Shown here piece by piece: positions 22,992 to 31,642 of a stretch of DNA of 64,000 bases. The position numbers were made by a program, and so were the translations under genes. This DNA is from a virus. The stretch covers positions 1 through 64,000 of IMG/VR virus record IMGVR_UViG_3300010401_000001, one strand, 5' to 3'. The notes beneath the pieces were generated by a model, which did no database searches, had not been told where the DNA came from, and was given only the letters and a program-made list of their open reading frames with translations. How positions within the stretch are numbered: the stretch's first letter is position 1; each line of letters starts with the position of its first letter.

Positions 22992-23075
22992 GTGAAGTAC
23001 GAATTCCGTCACACCGGCGGCGAGCTGAGAATCGCACCGATTCCGATGGTTCCGGTCGGGGATGGGGCGCTGTGA
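22992..23075 (+). CDS. Tiny ORF before the C5 methyltransferase, 27 aa
   Basis: GTG preceded by AAGGAG at 8-nt spacing; the stop overlaps the methyltransferase GTG. Sequence VKYEFRHTGGELRIAPIPMV. Probably translated and coupled to the next gene. Confidence 0.5.
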   Translation: MKYEFRHTGGELRIAPIPMVPVGDGAL

Positions 23076-24958
23076 CGCGACCACCGATCATCCGCGCCTT
23101 CATCGGCGACGACGAGCTCGTCGTTGACCTGTTCGCCGGCGGTGGCGGAGCGAGCACCGGGATCGAGCGCGCGATCGGCCGCTCGCCCGACATCGCTATC
23201 AACCATAGCCCGGAAGCGATCGCGATCCACGCAGCGAACCACCCCACGACGAAGCACTACATCGAGAACGTCTACAAGGTCGACCCGCGGCGCGCCACCG
23301 GAGGTCGTCCGGTTGCCCTCCTGCACCTGTCGCCAGACTGTAGCCACCACAGCAAGGCCAAGGGCGGCAAGCCGAGACAACAGAAGATCCGCGGTCTGGC
23401 ATGGGTGGCGGTAACCTGGGCGCAGCGCGCCCGACCGCGCGTGATCACGCTCGAGAACGTTGAGGAGTGGCTCGACTGGGGTCCGCTCGATCGCTCCACC
23501 GGGCAGCCGATCAAGGCCCGCAAGGGTCAAACGTTCCGTGCCTGGCGCCGGAAGCTTGAGCGGCTCGGCTATGTCGTCGAGCACCGTCTGCTTCGCGCGT
23601 GCGACTTCGGGGCCCCGACGACGCGACGCCGGCTGTTCTTGATCGCGCGTTGCGACGGCCGTCCGATTCGGTGGCCGGCTCCGACGCATGGACCGGCGAA
23701 CACCGGACGCCCGAAGCCGCACCGCACCGCGGCCGAGATTATCGACTGGTCGATCTCGTGCCCGTCGATCTTCGATCGCGACCGCCCGCTCGCGGGCAAG
23801 ACGCTTGCCCGGATCGCCCGCGGGATCCGCAAGTACGTGCTCGAGGCGGCCCGGCCGTTCGTGATCGCCGTCAACCACGGCGGCGTCGGGCGCACCGACC
23901 ATCGCGTGCACGACCTCGATTCACCGATGCCGACGATCACCGGCGGTCAGCGCGGCGGCCACGCGCTGGTGTCGCCGCTCGTCGTCAAGGCGAAGACGCA
24001 CGGCGGTGGCGGCAACGACGCGATGCGAGCGGACGAGCCGCTGCGCACGGTGACCGCATCGAAGCGCGGTGAGTTCGCGCTGGTCGCGCCGACGTTCGTG
24101 CGGACCAGCATGCACCAGAGCAACGCCGGGTGTGCCTATTCACCCGAGGAGCCATTGCGCACGATCACCACGGACGGCGGACTCGCGCTCGCGGTGCCGT
24201 ACCTGGTGCACCGCAGCAACGGCGAGCGCGAGGGCCAGGCCCCGCGAATTTACGACGTCGCGCGGCCGCTCGGCACCATCGTCGCCCAGGGTCAGAAGCA
24301 CGCCATCTGCGCCGCCTTCCTCGCCAAGCACTACTCGGCGCGCGACACCGGCGGTTGGAACGGTGGTAGCCCGGCGGATTCGCCGGTCGGAGCGGTCACG
24401 GTGCGCGATCACCACTCGCTCGTCGCGGCGCACCTGACGAAGCTCTACGGCACGAGCACCGGTGCGGACGTGCTCGAACCGGTGCCAACCGTGACCGCGG
24501 ATGGCCAGCACATCGGCGCGGTGGCCGCGCACCTGGTCAGGTATAACGGAGACCGGCCGGGCGCCGAGCGCGTCGCGGGCCTCGATCAGCCGCTCGGAAC
24601 GCAGGACACGAGCAACCGGTTCGCGCTCGTCGCCGCGTTCCTCGCCCGCTACAACGGACAGAGCACCGGCCAGCGGCCGGACTCGCCGATCGGAACGCTC
24701 GACACGACCGACCGATACGCGCTGGTGACCGTAACGATCGGCGGCGAGGAGTACGCGATCGTCGACATCGGGATGCGGATGCTCACGCCGCGCGAGCTGT
24801 TTAGAGCGCAGGGCTTCCCAGACAGCTATGTGATTGATCCAGTCGGCCCGAACGGCAAGCCGCTCACCAAGACCGCCCAGATTCGCGCGTGCGGTAACGC
24901 TGTCCCGCCGGACTTCGCTGATGCCATCGTCTCGGCTGCGTTCTCGAGGGCCGAGTGA
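23072..24958 (+). CDS. C5-cytosine DNA methyltransferase with eight repeats in the recognition region
   Basis: 628 residues. Motif I DLFAGGGGAS (19-28), catalytic Cys90 in SPDCSHHSKAKGG (an SPDC variant of the PCQ motif common in phages), ENV at 128-130, and TTRRRLFLIA. The C-terminal motifs IX/X are LTPRELFRAQGFPDSY and QIRACGNAVPP. Between residues about 279 and 552 there are eight copies of a 27-45-residue unit, roughly P(L/M)xTIT...HALVxxxL. This is where the target-recognition domain normally sits, so the repeats may define or multiply specificity. Protects phage DNA from restriction. Confidence 0.85.
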   Translation: MTRPPIIRAFIGDDELVVDLFAGGGGASTGIERAIGRSPDIAINHSPEAIAIHAANHPTTKHYIENVYKVDPRRATGGRPVALLHLSPDCSHHSKAKGGKPRQQKIRGLAWVAVTWAQRARPRVITLENVEEWLDWGPLDRSTGQPIKARKGQTFRAWRRKLERLGYVVEHRLLRACDFGAPTTRRRLFLIARCDGRPIRWPAPTHGPANTGRPKPHRTAAEIIDWSISCPSIFDRDRPLAGKTLARIARGIRKYVLEAARPFVIAVNHGGVGRTDHRVHDLDSPMPTITGGQRGGHALVSPLVVKAKTHGGGGNDAMRADEPLRTVTASKRGEFALVAPTFVRTSMHQSNAGCAYSPEEPLRTITTDGGLALAVPYLVHRSNGEREGQAPRIYDVARPLGTIVAQGQKHAICAAFLAKHYSARDTGGWNGGSPADSPVGAVTVRDHHSLVAAHLTKLYGTSTGADVLEPVPTVTADGQHIGAVAAHLVRYNGDRPGAERVAGLDQPLGTQDTSNRFALVAAFLARYNGQSTGQRPDSPIGTLDTTDRYALVTVTIGGEEYAIVDIGMRMLTPRELFRAQGFPDSYVIDPVGPNGKPLTKTAQIRACGNAVPPDFADAIVSAAFSRAE

Positions 24959-25578
24959 TCGACGAGTACAGCGCCGACGGAACAGGCTGGGCTCGGTTCT
25001 CCGACGACCGCCAGATGCGGTACCGGCTCGCGCGCAGGCTGACTGATCGACCGGGTGCCGCATTGTGCTTCATGAACCTCACGGAAGCAGCGTCCTTTCG
25101 CGTGTCTGACCCGATTGAGTCAGAAGCGAAGCGCTATGTGTTCCTGATGCTGAACCCGTCCACGGCAGACGCGTTCGTGCTCGACCCGACGGTCAAGCGC
25201 TGCGTCGCGTTCGCGACTTCTTGGGGCGCCGACGTACTCGAGGTTGTCAACATCTTCGCGCTGCGCTCCACCGACCCGCGTGAGCTGTACAAGCGGGCGT
25301 TCACGTTCCGCGGTGACGACCAGGTAGCGAACGACCAGATCATCCTAGCCTGCCGCGGCGCGCATCGCGTGATCGCCGGCTGGGGAAGGCACGGCGCGCT
25401 CGACCACCGCGGCAATATCGTGCGCTCCATGCTCGCTGAGCATGGAATCGCGCTCTACCACCTCGGGCTCAACAAGGACGGAAGCCCGAAGCATCCGCTG
25501 TATATCGAGGGCGGCACGGCGCCGCAGGAATGGAACGTGGACGTTCAGCACGCCGCGTTCCCGGGGGTAATCAAATGA
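24955..25578 (+). CDS. DUF1643 family protein
   Basis: 207 residues, GTGA overlap with the methyltransferase. The conserved block YVFLMLNPSTADAFVLDPTV, then CVAFATSWGADVLEVVNIFA and GDDQVANDQ is DUF1643. Function unknown; often found in phages near DNA-modification genes. Confidence 0.85.
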   Translation: MIDEYSADGTGWARFSDDRQMRYRLARRLTDRPGAALCFMNLTEAASFRVSDPIESEAKRYVFLMLNPSTADAFVLDPTVKRCVAFATSWGADVLEVVNIFALRSTDPRELYKRAFTFRGDDQVANDQIILACRGAHRVIAGWGRHGALDHRGNIVRSMLAEHGIALYHLGLNKDGSPKHPLYIEGGTAPQEWNVDVQHAAFPGVIK

Positions 25579-26090
25579 CCTACGCAGCAAACACCGTCGT
25601 ATCCGTCGACAAGTCGCGCGCCGAGATCGAGGCGACGCTCGTGCGCTACGGCGCCTCGATGTTCTTATCTGGCTGGGACGACGATCACGCGTTCGTCGCG
25701 TTCAAGCTCCGCGACCGGCACATCAAGCTGACCTTGCCGCTTCCGAAGCAAGGAGAGCAACGATTCACGCACCACAGGGACCGCAACGGGTTACTCCGCG
25801 CGAACACGCCCGCCAAGGCGATCGAGCTGTACGAGCAGGCGAAGCGATCGCTGTTCCGCGCGCTGCTGCTGGCGATCAAGGCAAAGCTGGAATCCGTCGA
25901 GTCTAAGATCGAGACGTTCGAGCAAGCGTTTCTCGCGCACATCGTGCTGCCCGACAACACGCTCGTCGGCGACCGCGTCAAGGCGCTGGTCGCCGAGGCG
26001 TATCGAACCGGGCGCATGGGCAACCTCGCGCTCGCGCCCGGCGACACGACCGGCGATGCCGACGTTGATGATGCGGAGCTGGCGCCATGA
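25575..26090 (+). CDS. Conserved-looking phage protein, 171 aa
   Basis: Start ATGA overlap; a longer upstream frame is shadow. N-terminal SVDKSRAEIEATLVRYGASM, then GWDDDHAFVAFKLRDRHIKL, helical C-terminal half and acidic tail. Looks like a widespread phage protein of unknown function often seen near replication genes. Confidence 0.65.
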   Translation: MTYAANTVVSVDKSRAEIEATLVRYGASMFLSGWDDDHAFVAFKLRDRHIKLTLPLPKQGEQRFTHHRDRNGLLRANTPAKAIELYEQAKRSLFRALLLAIKAKLESVESKIETFEQAFLAHIVLPDNTLVGDRVKALVAEAYRTGRMGNLALAPGDTTGDADVDDAELAP

Positions 26091-26422
26091 CCGCGCTCGA
26101 CGCATTCCTGAGCGTTGCGCCGCTCATCGACGACCATCGCGATGAAGCCGCGCGCGTCTGCGAAGAGACCGCCCGCTATGAGCGCGGCGAGCGCCAGCCG
26201 TTGCGGCTCGACCCGAACGATATCTCCAACCACGAGTTCAGCGACGCCGCCGCGGGCATCGCCGCCGAGGTCGCGATGGAGGTCAGCGACGCCTTGAAGG
26301 CTGCGCGCGTGCGTTGCCCGCCGGCCGACGTGTGGGCCATGGCCGCGAGGCTCCTCCGCTCGGGCTGGCAGCGCGGTCACCGGCTTCAGCCGATTGTGAC
26401 CGGACGAGGAGCACCATCATGA
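26087..26422 (+). CDS. Hypothetical helical protein, 111 aa
   Basis: ATGA overlap. Helical, Ala-rich (DAAAGIAAEVAMEVSDALKA). No domain recognised. Confidence 0.6.
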   Translation: MTALDAFLSVAPLIDDHRDEAARVCEETARYERGERQPLRLDPNDISNHEFSDAAAGIAAEVAMEVSDALKAARVRCPPADVWAMAARLLRSGWQRGHRLQPIVTGRGAPS

Positions 26423-26796
26423 GCGATCTTGTTGCCCACATCAACCGCATCCACCGAGACCTCCGCGACGGCGCCTTCTATACGCTCACCGCCGCCGCGC
26501 CCGGCTACACGACCATCACCGCACGCGATGCCGATGGCGACACCTCCACGCCATGCCTGGACCGCGCCGACGTTCGCCGGCCGATCGAAGACCTCGAGCA
26601 GATCGCCGGACTTGTTCCGAGCGCGCCGGCTGTCGGACGCGCCGCGGCGCTCGCCGGATCGGTGCGGCGCATCTTCGATCTGCTCGGCGAGATCGAGAAG
26701 ACGGACGGCGCCGCCGCCGATGAGATCGTCGCCGCCATCGCGGCGCACCTGCGTTCGTGGCGCCCGCTGGCGCTTGCTCCCGGAGGCGTGCTGTGA
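26419..26796 (+). CDS. Hypothetical protein, 125 aa
   Basis: ATG preceded by GAGGAGCACC. Short beta-rich N-terminal domain (YTLTAAAPGYTTITARDADG) then helices. No family recognised. Confidence 0.6.
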   Translation: MSDLVAHINRIHRDLRDGAFYTLTAAAPGYTTITARDADGDTSTPCLDRADVRRPIEDLEQIAGLVPSAPAVGRAAALAGSVRRIFDLLGEIEKTDGAAADEIVAAIAAHLRSWRPLALAPGGVL

Positions 26797-26864
26797 TGGC
26801 AGTCGTTGCGCTGGCGCTGCTCGGTGCCGTCTACGCGATGCGCCGGGCGTTGAGGTCGGCATGA
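26796..26864 (+). CDS. Tiny membrane peptide, 22 aa
   Basis: ATG at the last base of the previous stop (TGATG), stop overlapping the next ATG. Hydrophobic MAVVALALLGAVYAMRRA then basic end. Coupled by overlap on both sides. Confidence 0.4.
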   Translation: MAVVALALLGAVYAMRRALRSA

Positions 26865-27298
26865 GTGGACAGCCGAGCATCAACGTGGCGGCCCGCGCTC
26901 ATCTCGCCGTCGTGCTGCTCGAGACCACGCCGGCAACGGTCGCAGCTGTCGCTGACCTCGTCCGTATTAGCGAGTGCCAAGTGTATCGCGCCTGGCGCGC
27001 CGCTCACCCTGAGCGCCCGCCGCGTGGCCGGCGGATCACCGAGGCGATGCGCGCGGCGCAGATCGAGCCGTTCGCCGCGCTCTGCGACGTGATGGTCGCG
27101 CAGCTGACGGATCGCCCGCAGCGAGCCGCGCAGATCTTCGCCGCAACGCGCGCGCTGCATGGAGATGTCGGAGATCGCCGGCTATGGCGAGCGCTACGCC
27201 GGCTGGTCGACACCCTGAGAGTGGCACGCCATGGCATGCGCTGCACCGGAGCAACGTACACAAGGATCATAAACGGAGGTGGCATTTGCGAGCGTTGA
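26861..27298 (+). CDS. HTH-containing protein, 145 aa
   Basis: ATGA overlap. HTH-like segment VAAVADLVRISECQVYRAWR (about 25-44) followed by RPPRGRRITEAMRAAQIEPF. The C-terminus overlaps the ASCH gene by 13 bases. Possible regulator. Confidence 0.55.
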   Translation: MSGQPSINVAARAHLAVVLLETTPATVAAVADLVRISECQVYRAWRAAHPERPPRGRRITEAMRAAQIEPFAALCDVMVAQLTDRPQRAAQIFAATRALHGDVGDRRLWRALRRLVDTLRVARHGMRCTGATYTRIINGGGICER

Positions 27299-27798
27299 CA
27301 CTCACTCAGCCATGGGCGGGTCTCGTCGCGTCCGGGATCAAGCGCGTTGAGAACCGGCCCCGCGCGATGATCAAGCGCACCGACTTTGGAGCGCTGTTCG
27401 CGATCCACGCGAGCCGCGAGATCGATTCGGCGGTGTACTCACGAATCCGCGACCTGGCGCCTGAACTTTTCCGCGGGCCAGGTTGCGCTGAGATTCGCAC
27501 CGAGATGCCGTGGTATGCGCTGTCCAGGGTGACGAGCGCCGTGATCGGCGTGGCACGCATCGACAAGGTGCTCGAAGGCGGCTGGAACGCCGAGTCGATT
27601 CGGGAGTTCGCGGACACGATCAGCTTCTCGGATGGATCGCTGCTCGGCCATGAACAGCTGCGTTGGTTCTTTGGCCCCGTCGGTTACCTGACGCGCGAAG
27701 CGGTCGCCATCGCTAAACCGGTCCCGTGTCGCGGCCAGCTCGGGTTCTGGACCTTGCCGGATGACGTGTGCAATTCGGTAACTGCGCAGCTTGGTTAA
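27286..27798 (+). CDS. ASCH-domain protein with TTG start
   Basis: 170 residues. The start TTG lies 8 bases after GGAGG. ALTLTQPWAGLVASGIKRVENR is the ASCH opening motif (Q-P-W-A, K-x-x-E-x-R), followed by FAIHASREI and IGVARIDKV. ASCH domains bind RNA or modified nucleosides; role in phages unknown. Confidence 0.75.
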   Translation: MRALTLTQPWAGLVASGIKRVENRPRAMIKRTDFGALFAIHASREIDSAVYSRIRDLAPELFRGPGCAEIRTEMPWYALSRVTSAVIGVARIDKVLEGGWNAESIREFADTISFSDGSLLGHEQLRWFFGPVGYLTREAVAIAKPVPCRGQLGFWTLPDDVCNSVTAQLG

Positions 27799-27800
27799 GT

Positions 27801-28052
27801 ATGAACTATATGAACCATATTAAACACATCACTCTGCCAGACGGTTGGTCCATCGAAAGCGAAGATGCGTCCACTGTCGTGATCAAGGCTACAAAACTCC
27901 TTTTAGTTACGGTTGACTTGAATATGCGGGTGTATCGAGCAGATTTCGCAACCACCGGGCGACCTCTCATCCCGAAGTCGTACGGAGGAAGAGGATGGAG
28001 AGACGAACTGATCGCCGACGCCATTACGTGGCTGAAAGGCATTGCCAAGTGA
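27801..28052 (+). CDS. Hypothetical protein, 83 aa, low GC
   Basis: Start MNYMNHIKHITLPDGWSI. Beta-rich small protein; base composition is clearly more AT-rich than its neighbours, suggesting recent acquisition. No family recognised. Confidence 0.55.
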   Translation: MNYMNHIKHITLPDGWSIESEDASTVVIKATKLLLVTVDLNMRVYRADFATTGRPLIPKSYGGRGWRDELIADAITWLKGIAK

Positions 28053-28375
28053 CTCCAACGCAATCCCAGACCTTCGCGATGCTCGCGCTCGACCGCGGGG
28101 CATCACCGGAACACCTGCCGCCGCGCACGCGCAGGTCGCTTCTGCAGTGCGGGTGGATCGACCGCGTATCGCGGATCCTGAACGACGCTGGCCGCGACGC
28201 GATGCTCAGGTCGTCGCACTTCTCGGCCGCGCTCAAGGAACTCGACGCCGCCGGCGACCCCGACAAGGCTCTCGCGCTCCGGGTCATCGTCACCGGAAGT
28301 TCGCTGGAGACGCGGCAGCGGAACCGGCGCCGGGCCGCGATCGCCAGCGCGGCGATGCGGATGGCGGCGCGATGA
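28049..28375 (+). CDS. Hypothetical protein, 108 aa
   Basis: GTG overlap start. N-terminal SQTFAMLALDRGASPEHLPP resembles an HTH or PFL-like helical bundle; basic C-terminus RQRNRRRAAIASAAMRMA. No family recognised. Confidence 0.5.
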   Translation: MTPTQSQTFAMLALDRGASPEHLPPRTRRSLLQCGWIDRVSRILNDAGRDAMLRSSHFSAALKELDAAGDPDKALALRVIVTGSSLETRQRNRRRAAIASAAMRMAAR

Positions 28376-28650
28376 TCCTGGCCTGGCTCCTGGTCCGCGC
28401 GTCCGCCCGGCTGCTGGTCGCGATCGCTGATGACCTGCTGGTGATCGCCCGCCTGAAGTGGCGAGACTCTATGGGAGGCGCGAAGTGGCGATGGTCGCGA
28501 GAGCGGATCGCCTGGTGGGCGGTATGCATTGTTCCGCATGCTGTCGCTCGATGGTTGATGTGGGGCGGTGGCGAGCGAATCCCGCTGCCAGCCAGCTGGG
28601 TCCCGTACCTGTTCGGGCGCGCGCTCGGCGTCGAAGGGCGCAGGCGATGA
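28372..28650 (+). CDS. Small membrane protein, 92 aa
   Basis: ATGA overlap. N-terminal amphipathic or membrane helix (ILAWLLVRASARLLVAIADD) and IAWWAVCIVPHAVARWLMW as a second membrane segment. Role unknown. Confidence 0.55.
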   Translation: MILAWLLVRASARLLVAIADDLLVIARLKWRDSMGGAKWRWSRERIAWWAVCIVPHAVARWLMWGGGERIPLPASWVPYLFGRALGVEGRRR

Positions 28651-28811
28651 CCAGAGAAGAAGCGAAACGCAAGCTACACGAAGCGCTGGCGAGCGATGAC
28701 CCAGAGAAGAACCACAAGGATGCCGACGATGTGCTGTGCGCGTTGTTGGTTTCGTTGGGATACGGAGACGTGGTTGAGCTGTACCAGCGATTGGAGAGGT
28801 GGTACGCATGA
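28647..28811 (+). CDS. Small acidic helical protein, 54 aa
   Basis: ATGA overlap. REEAKRKLHEALASDDPEKN then DVLCALLVSLGYGDVVELYQ. Compact helical fold, no family recognised. Confidence 0.55.
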   Translation: MTREEAKRKLHEALASDDPEKNHKDADDVLCALLVSLGYGDVVELYQRLERWYA

Positions 28812-29548
28812 CCGCGCCACGCGAGCGAGGGATCATCTTCAGCGCGCCGATGGTGCGAGCCATATTAGAAGGTCGCAAGATGCAGACTAGGCGCGTGCTG
28901 ACGCCGCAACCACTTTACACGCCGAGTTCAGGGCTGATTTGGAATGGTGTCGCGTACGGTGTGACGACTGACGGTCGACCATTTACAGGAACGATCGTAA
29001 ATAAGTGCCCGCATGGCAGGCCGGGAGATCGAATGTGGGTCCGCGAGACGTGGACCCACGACGCGCCAGACCTCGAGACGTGTCGTGCTGCCTATGAGGA
29101 TGCGAGTCCTGGTATCGGCTACGGTCCGTACTACCGCGCCACCGAGGTCGCTCAAGATACGCTGAAATGGCGACCAGCGATCTTCATGCCGCGCTGGGCA
29201 TCTCGCATTACGCTCGAGATCGCCAAGGTGCGCGTTCAGCGCCTGCAGGAGATCAGCGATGACGACGCGCGGGCAGAGGGCGTCGATCCGTACACGCCGC
29301 CGACCGGTCATATCTCGCCGGACCAGCGCGTCCCAGGGCCGGGATTCGAAAACTGCCGGCTCGGCGACCAACCGCACCGGCTACCGTTCGCTGACCTATG
29401 GGACTCCATCAACGGCAATCCGCGCGCCATGCTCGACGACGACGGCAATCCCGTGCTCGACGATAACGAGCGCCCGATTATGCACCCACCGAAGTCGTGG
29501 GCGAGCAATCCTTGGGTGTTTGCGATCACTTTTCGGAGGATCCAATGA
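28808..29548 (+). CDS. ASCH-like phage morphogenetic-type protein
   Basis: 246 residues. Opening IIFSAPMVRAILEGRKMQTRR and GDRMWVRETW, then FMPRWASRITLEIAKVRVQR and the ending SWASNPWVFAITF. This is a widespread phage family with an ASCH-like fold, often called morphogenetic protein. The second ASCH-like gene in the operon (with 27286). Likely RNA or nucleotide binding. Confidence 0.75.
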   Translation: MTAPRERGIIFSAPMVRAILEGRKMQTRRVLTPQPLYTPSSGLIWNGVAYGVTTDGRPFTGTIVNKCPHGRPGDRMWVRETWTHDAPDLETCRAAYEDASPGIGYGPYYRATEVAQDTLKWRPAIFMPRWASRITLEIAKVRVQRLQEISDDDARAEGVDPYTPPTGHISPDQRVPGPGFENCRLGDQPHRLPFADLWDSINGNPRAMLDDDGNPVLDDNERPIMHPPKSWASNPWVFAITFRRIQ

Positions 29549-29934
29549 AGCCAGTCGATCAAAGCACTTTTGGTTTTCCCGGCGGAAACTGCTTCTCAGC
29601 GTGCGTAGCGTCGATGCTAGAAATCCCGCTTGCCGACGTTCCATATTTCATGGCCGATGACCGATGGTTCGAGAAATTCAAGCGCTGGCTTGAGCAGCGG
29701 GGATTCTGGGCGGTGTGCTTCAAGCTCGACGGCGACTGGCTGCCTGATGGGTTACACATCCTGTCCGGAAATAGCCCGCGCGATCCAGAAAACCCAGATG
29801 CGCTGCACAGCGTGGTGGCGCGCGGAAACGCAATCGTCCACGACCCACATCCGAGCCGGTCCGGTCTGTTATCGCGCGATGACGTCGTGCTGCTGATCCC
29901 GCACGACCCAGCGCAGATCGGAGCACGGTCATGA
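29545..29934 (+). CDS. Papain-like cysteine-peptidase-type phage protein, 129 aa
   Basis: Start ATGA overlap. GFPGGNCFSACVASMLEIPL has a G-x-C-x2-A-C pattern with the probable nucleophile Cys, then HSVVARGNAIVHDPHPS with His and Asp in the expected order. Similar to phage peptidase-C39-like proteins. Catalysis not shown. Confidence 0.6.
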   Translation: MKPVDQSTFGFPGGNCFSACVASMLEIPLADVPYFMADDRWFEKFKRWLEQRGFWAVCFKLDGDWLPDGLHILSGNSPRDPENPDALHSVVARGNAIVHDPHPSRSGLLSRDDVVLLIPHDPAQIGARS

Positions 29935-30065
29935 CCATCGCCTGCTCAACGTCACGCCTTCCACATGTACAGAGTATTCCTCGAACTTTGTCCGTCACAC
30001 GCACTGCCACATCCGACATCCGACCCCACGTCACCGACGGCATCCCGCGAGCAACCGGCGGGTGA
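29931..30065 (+). CDS. Small ORF, 44 aa
   Basis: ATGA overlap with the previous gene, but the product (Ser/Thr/Arg rich) has little coding character. May be translated by coupling. Low confidence. Confidence 0.3.
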   Translation: MTIACSTSRLPHVQSIPRTLSVTRTATSDIRPHVTDGIPRATGG

Positions 30066-30094
30066 CACGTCACACACGCCATCGAGGTTCAGAG

Positions 30095-30253
30095 ATGACG
30101 AACTGTCATTACGCCGCTACGACGCTCGGCTTCCTGGCCGCGCTTTACCTGGCAACCGGCCACCCCGAGCACAGCGAGCTCGTCTACGTCCGGCTGCTCA
30201 CGCACATCGTGCTGCACGAAGGTACCGGCGCGGAATGGAGCTACGCGTCGTGA
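30095..30253 (+). CDS. Hypothetical helical protein, 52 aa
   Basis: ATG preceded by GAGG at 7-nt spacing; a GTG at 30062 would overlap the previous stop. AATTLGFLAALYLATGHPEH then ELVYVRLLTHIVLHEGTGAE; hydrophobic helical. Function unknown. Confidence 0.5.
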   Translation: MTNCHYAATTLGFLAALYLATGHPEHSELVYVRLLTHIVLHEGTGAEWSYAS

Positions 30254-30296
30254 ACGGTCAGCGAAGCATCTGACACTGGTTCGGTACGATGCTGCA

Positions 30297-30737
30297 ATGA
30301 CCCCGTCAACTCAAGTGAGCCGCTTCCTCGACACCGCCGCCGCCGCGGTCTACCTCGGGTTCCGCACCCGGGCAGGGATCCGCTCGCTGGTCTACTCGGG
30401 CGAGCTCGTACCCGACGGTCGCGGCTACCGAGGCGGCTACGTGTTCCTACCCGAGACGCTTGACGCGTGGACCCGCTCCCGCATGGAGTCGATGCATGGA
30501 CGACGAGGGCATCAAGCAGCTCGGCAAGAACCTGTGGGCGGTCCGCGTCAAGCGGATCAGCGCGGCGACGGGCAAGACGGTGAACCGCAAGGCGACGGTG
30601 AGCGGGAGCAAGGCCGACGCGCGGCGCAAGCGCGACGAGCTTCGCGCGGAGCTCGCCTCAACGCAGGCGGCGCGACCGCGGACGCAGCTCAGGTCATACG
30701 CGACATCGTGGCTCGGGCGCAGAGCCGACGACCCTGA
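30297..30737 (+). CDS. HTH excisionase-like protein overlapping the integrase
   Basis: The N-terminal 60 residues form an excisionase/helix-turn-helix-17 domain (FLDTAAAAVYLGFRTRAGIR and VFLPETLDAW). Beyond about 30500 the frame runs through the integrase gene in another phase for 240 bases and looks like shadow, with no stop where the domain ends. Either an unusually long overlap or a frameshift joins the HTH to the integrase. A -10-like TACGAT lies 6 bases upstream of the start. Confidence 0.5.
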   Translation: MTPSTQVSRFLDTAAAAVYLGFRTRAGIRSLVYSGELVPDGRGYRGGYVFLPETLDAWTRSRMESMHGRRGHQAARQEPVGGPRQADQRGDGQDGEPQGDGEREQGRRAAQARRASRGARLNAGGATADAAQVIRDIVARAQSRRP

Positions 30738-31602
30738 GACGAAGGCGACCACGGTCCGCAAGTATGGCTACGGGCTCCAGCACATCCTACCCGTGCTCGG
30801 CGACCTGTACCTGGACGCGATCGCGCCGGCGGACATCGAGCGCTACGTCGCGTTCCGCATGCGCCAGGTCGGCCTCAAGGGCGGCAACACCGTGCTCAAC
30901 GAGCTGCGGCTGCTGCGCACGCTCGCGCATGATGCGCACCGCAACGGCTACTGCGACCGGGTCTGGACCGACGGCGTGCGCCAGCCCAGAGTCCGCGAGT
31001 ACGACGAGACCAGGCCGAACCTGCTGACCGGCGAGCAGTGCGACCGGCTCCTCGCCGCGATCCCGACGCAGTGGCGCGCGCTGGTTCTGTTCCTGGTCAC
31101 CACCGGCCTGCGGTTCGGCGAGGCGTCGGCGCTGCACTGGGAGGACGTCTCGGGCGGGCAGGCGACGATCCGGTACACCAACGACCGTGGCAGGCTGACG
31201 ACCGTCAAGACGCACAAGAGCCTGCGCCGCGTGCCGATGCTGCCCGTGGTGATGGAGCTGCTCACCGTCAAGTCGAGCGGGCTGGTGTTCCCGTCGCGGA
31301 AAGGGACGCTGCACAAAGGGTCGCCGCTGAAGAAGGTGCTCGACGCGGCGTGCGCGGCGGTGTTCGGGCCGGGCGGGCTGCGCGTTACGGCGCACGGGAT
31401 GCGCAGGACGTTCAATAACGAGGGCCGCTTGGTTGCGAGCACGCTGGTGCTGCAGTCGATCACCGGCCACGCCACGGACGCGATGACCGCGCACTACTCG
31501 ATGGTCGGCGCCGAGGAGAAGGCGGCGGTGAGTCGGGCGGTCGCGGAGCGGGTCGGGGCGGTGGAAGGCGCGGCGAGGAAGGGGCCAGAGCAGGTGAACT
31601 GA
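30496..31602 (+). CDS. int: Tyrosine-family integrase
   Basis: 368 residues. Arm-binding N-terminus (QLGKNLWAVRVKRISAATGK), core-binding helices (60-170) and a complete catalytic domain: Arg206 in TTGLRFGEAS, Lys238/241, His300-x2-Arg303 in HGMRRTF, His325 in GHATD and Tyr334 in AHYSMV. It would recombine attP at about 34.4-34.7 kb with a host tRNA-Cys gene. A promoter-like TTGACG...TAGTAT follows it. Confidence 0.92.
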   Translation: MDDEGIKQLGKNLWAVRVKRISAATGKTVNRKATVSGSKADARRKRDELRAELASTQAARPRTQLRSYATSWLGRRADDPETKATTVRKYGYGLQHILPVLGDLYLDAIAPADIERYVAFRMRQVGLKGGNTVLNELRLLRTLAHDAHRNGYCDRVWTDGVRQPRVREYDETRPNLLTGEQCDRLLAAIPTQWRALVLFLVTTGLRFGEASALHWEDVSGGQATIRYTNDRGRLTTVKTHKSLRRVPMLPVVMELLTVKSSGLVFPSRKGTLHKGSPLKKVLDAACAAVFGPGGLRVTAHGMRRTFNNEGRLVASTLVLQSITGHATDAMTAHYSMVGAEEKAAVSRAVAERVGAVEGAARKGPEQVN

Positions 31603-31606
31603 GCGC

Positions 31607-31637
31607 TTGACGGCGCGGCCGAGTATGTACATAGTAT
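31607..31637 (+). promoter_or_regulatory. Promoter-like sequence downstream of integrase
   Basis: TTGACG (31607-31612) and TAGTAT (31632-31637) with a long 19-bp spacer, then ATG at 31643. Could start transcription of the 31.6-34.5 kb accessory genes as a leaderless message. Confidence 0.4.
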
Positions 31638-31642
31638 GGACA

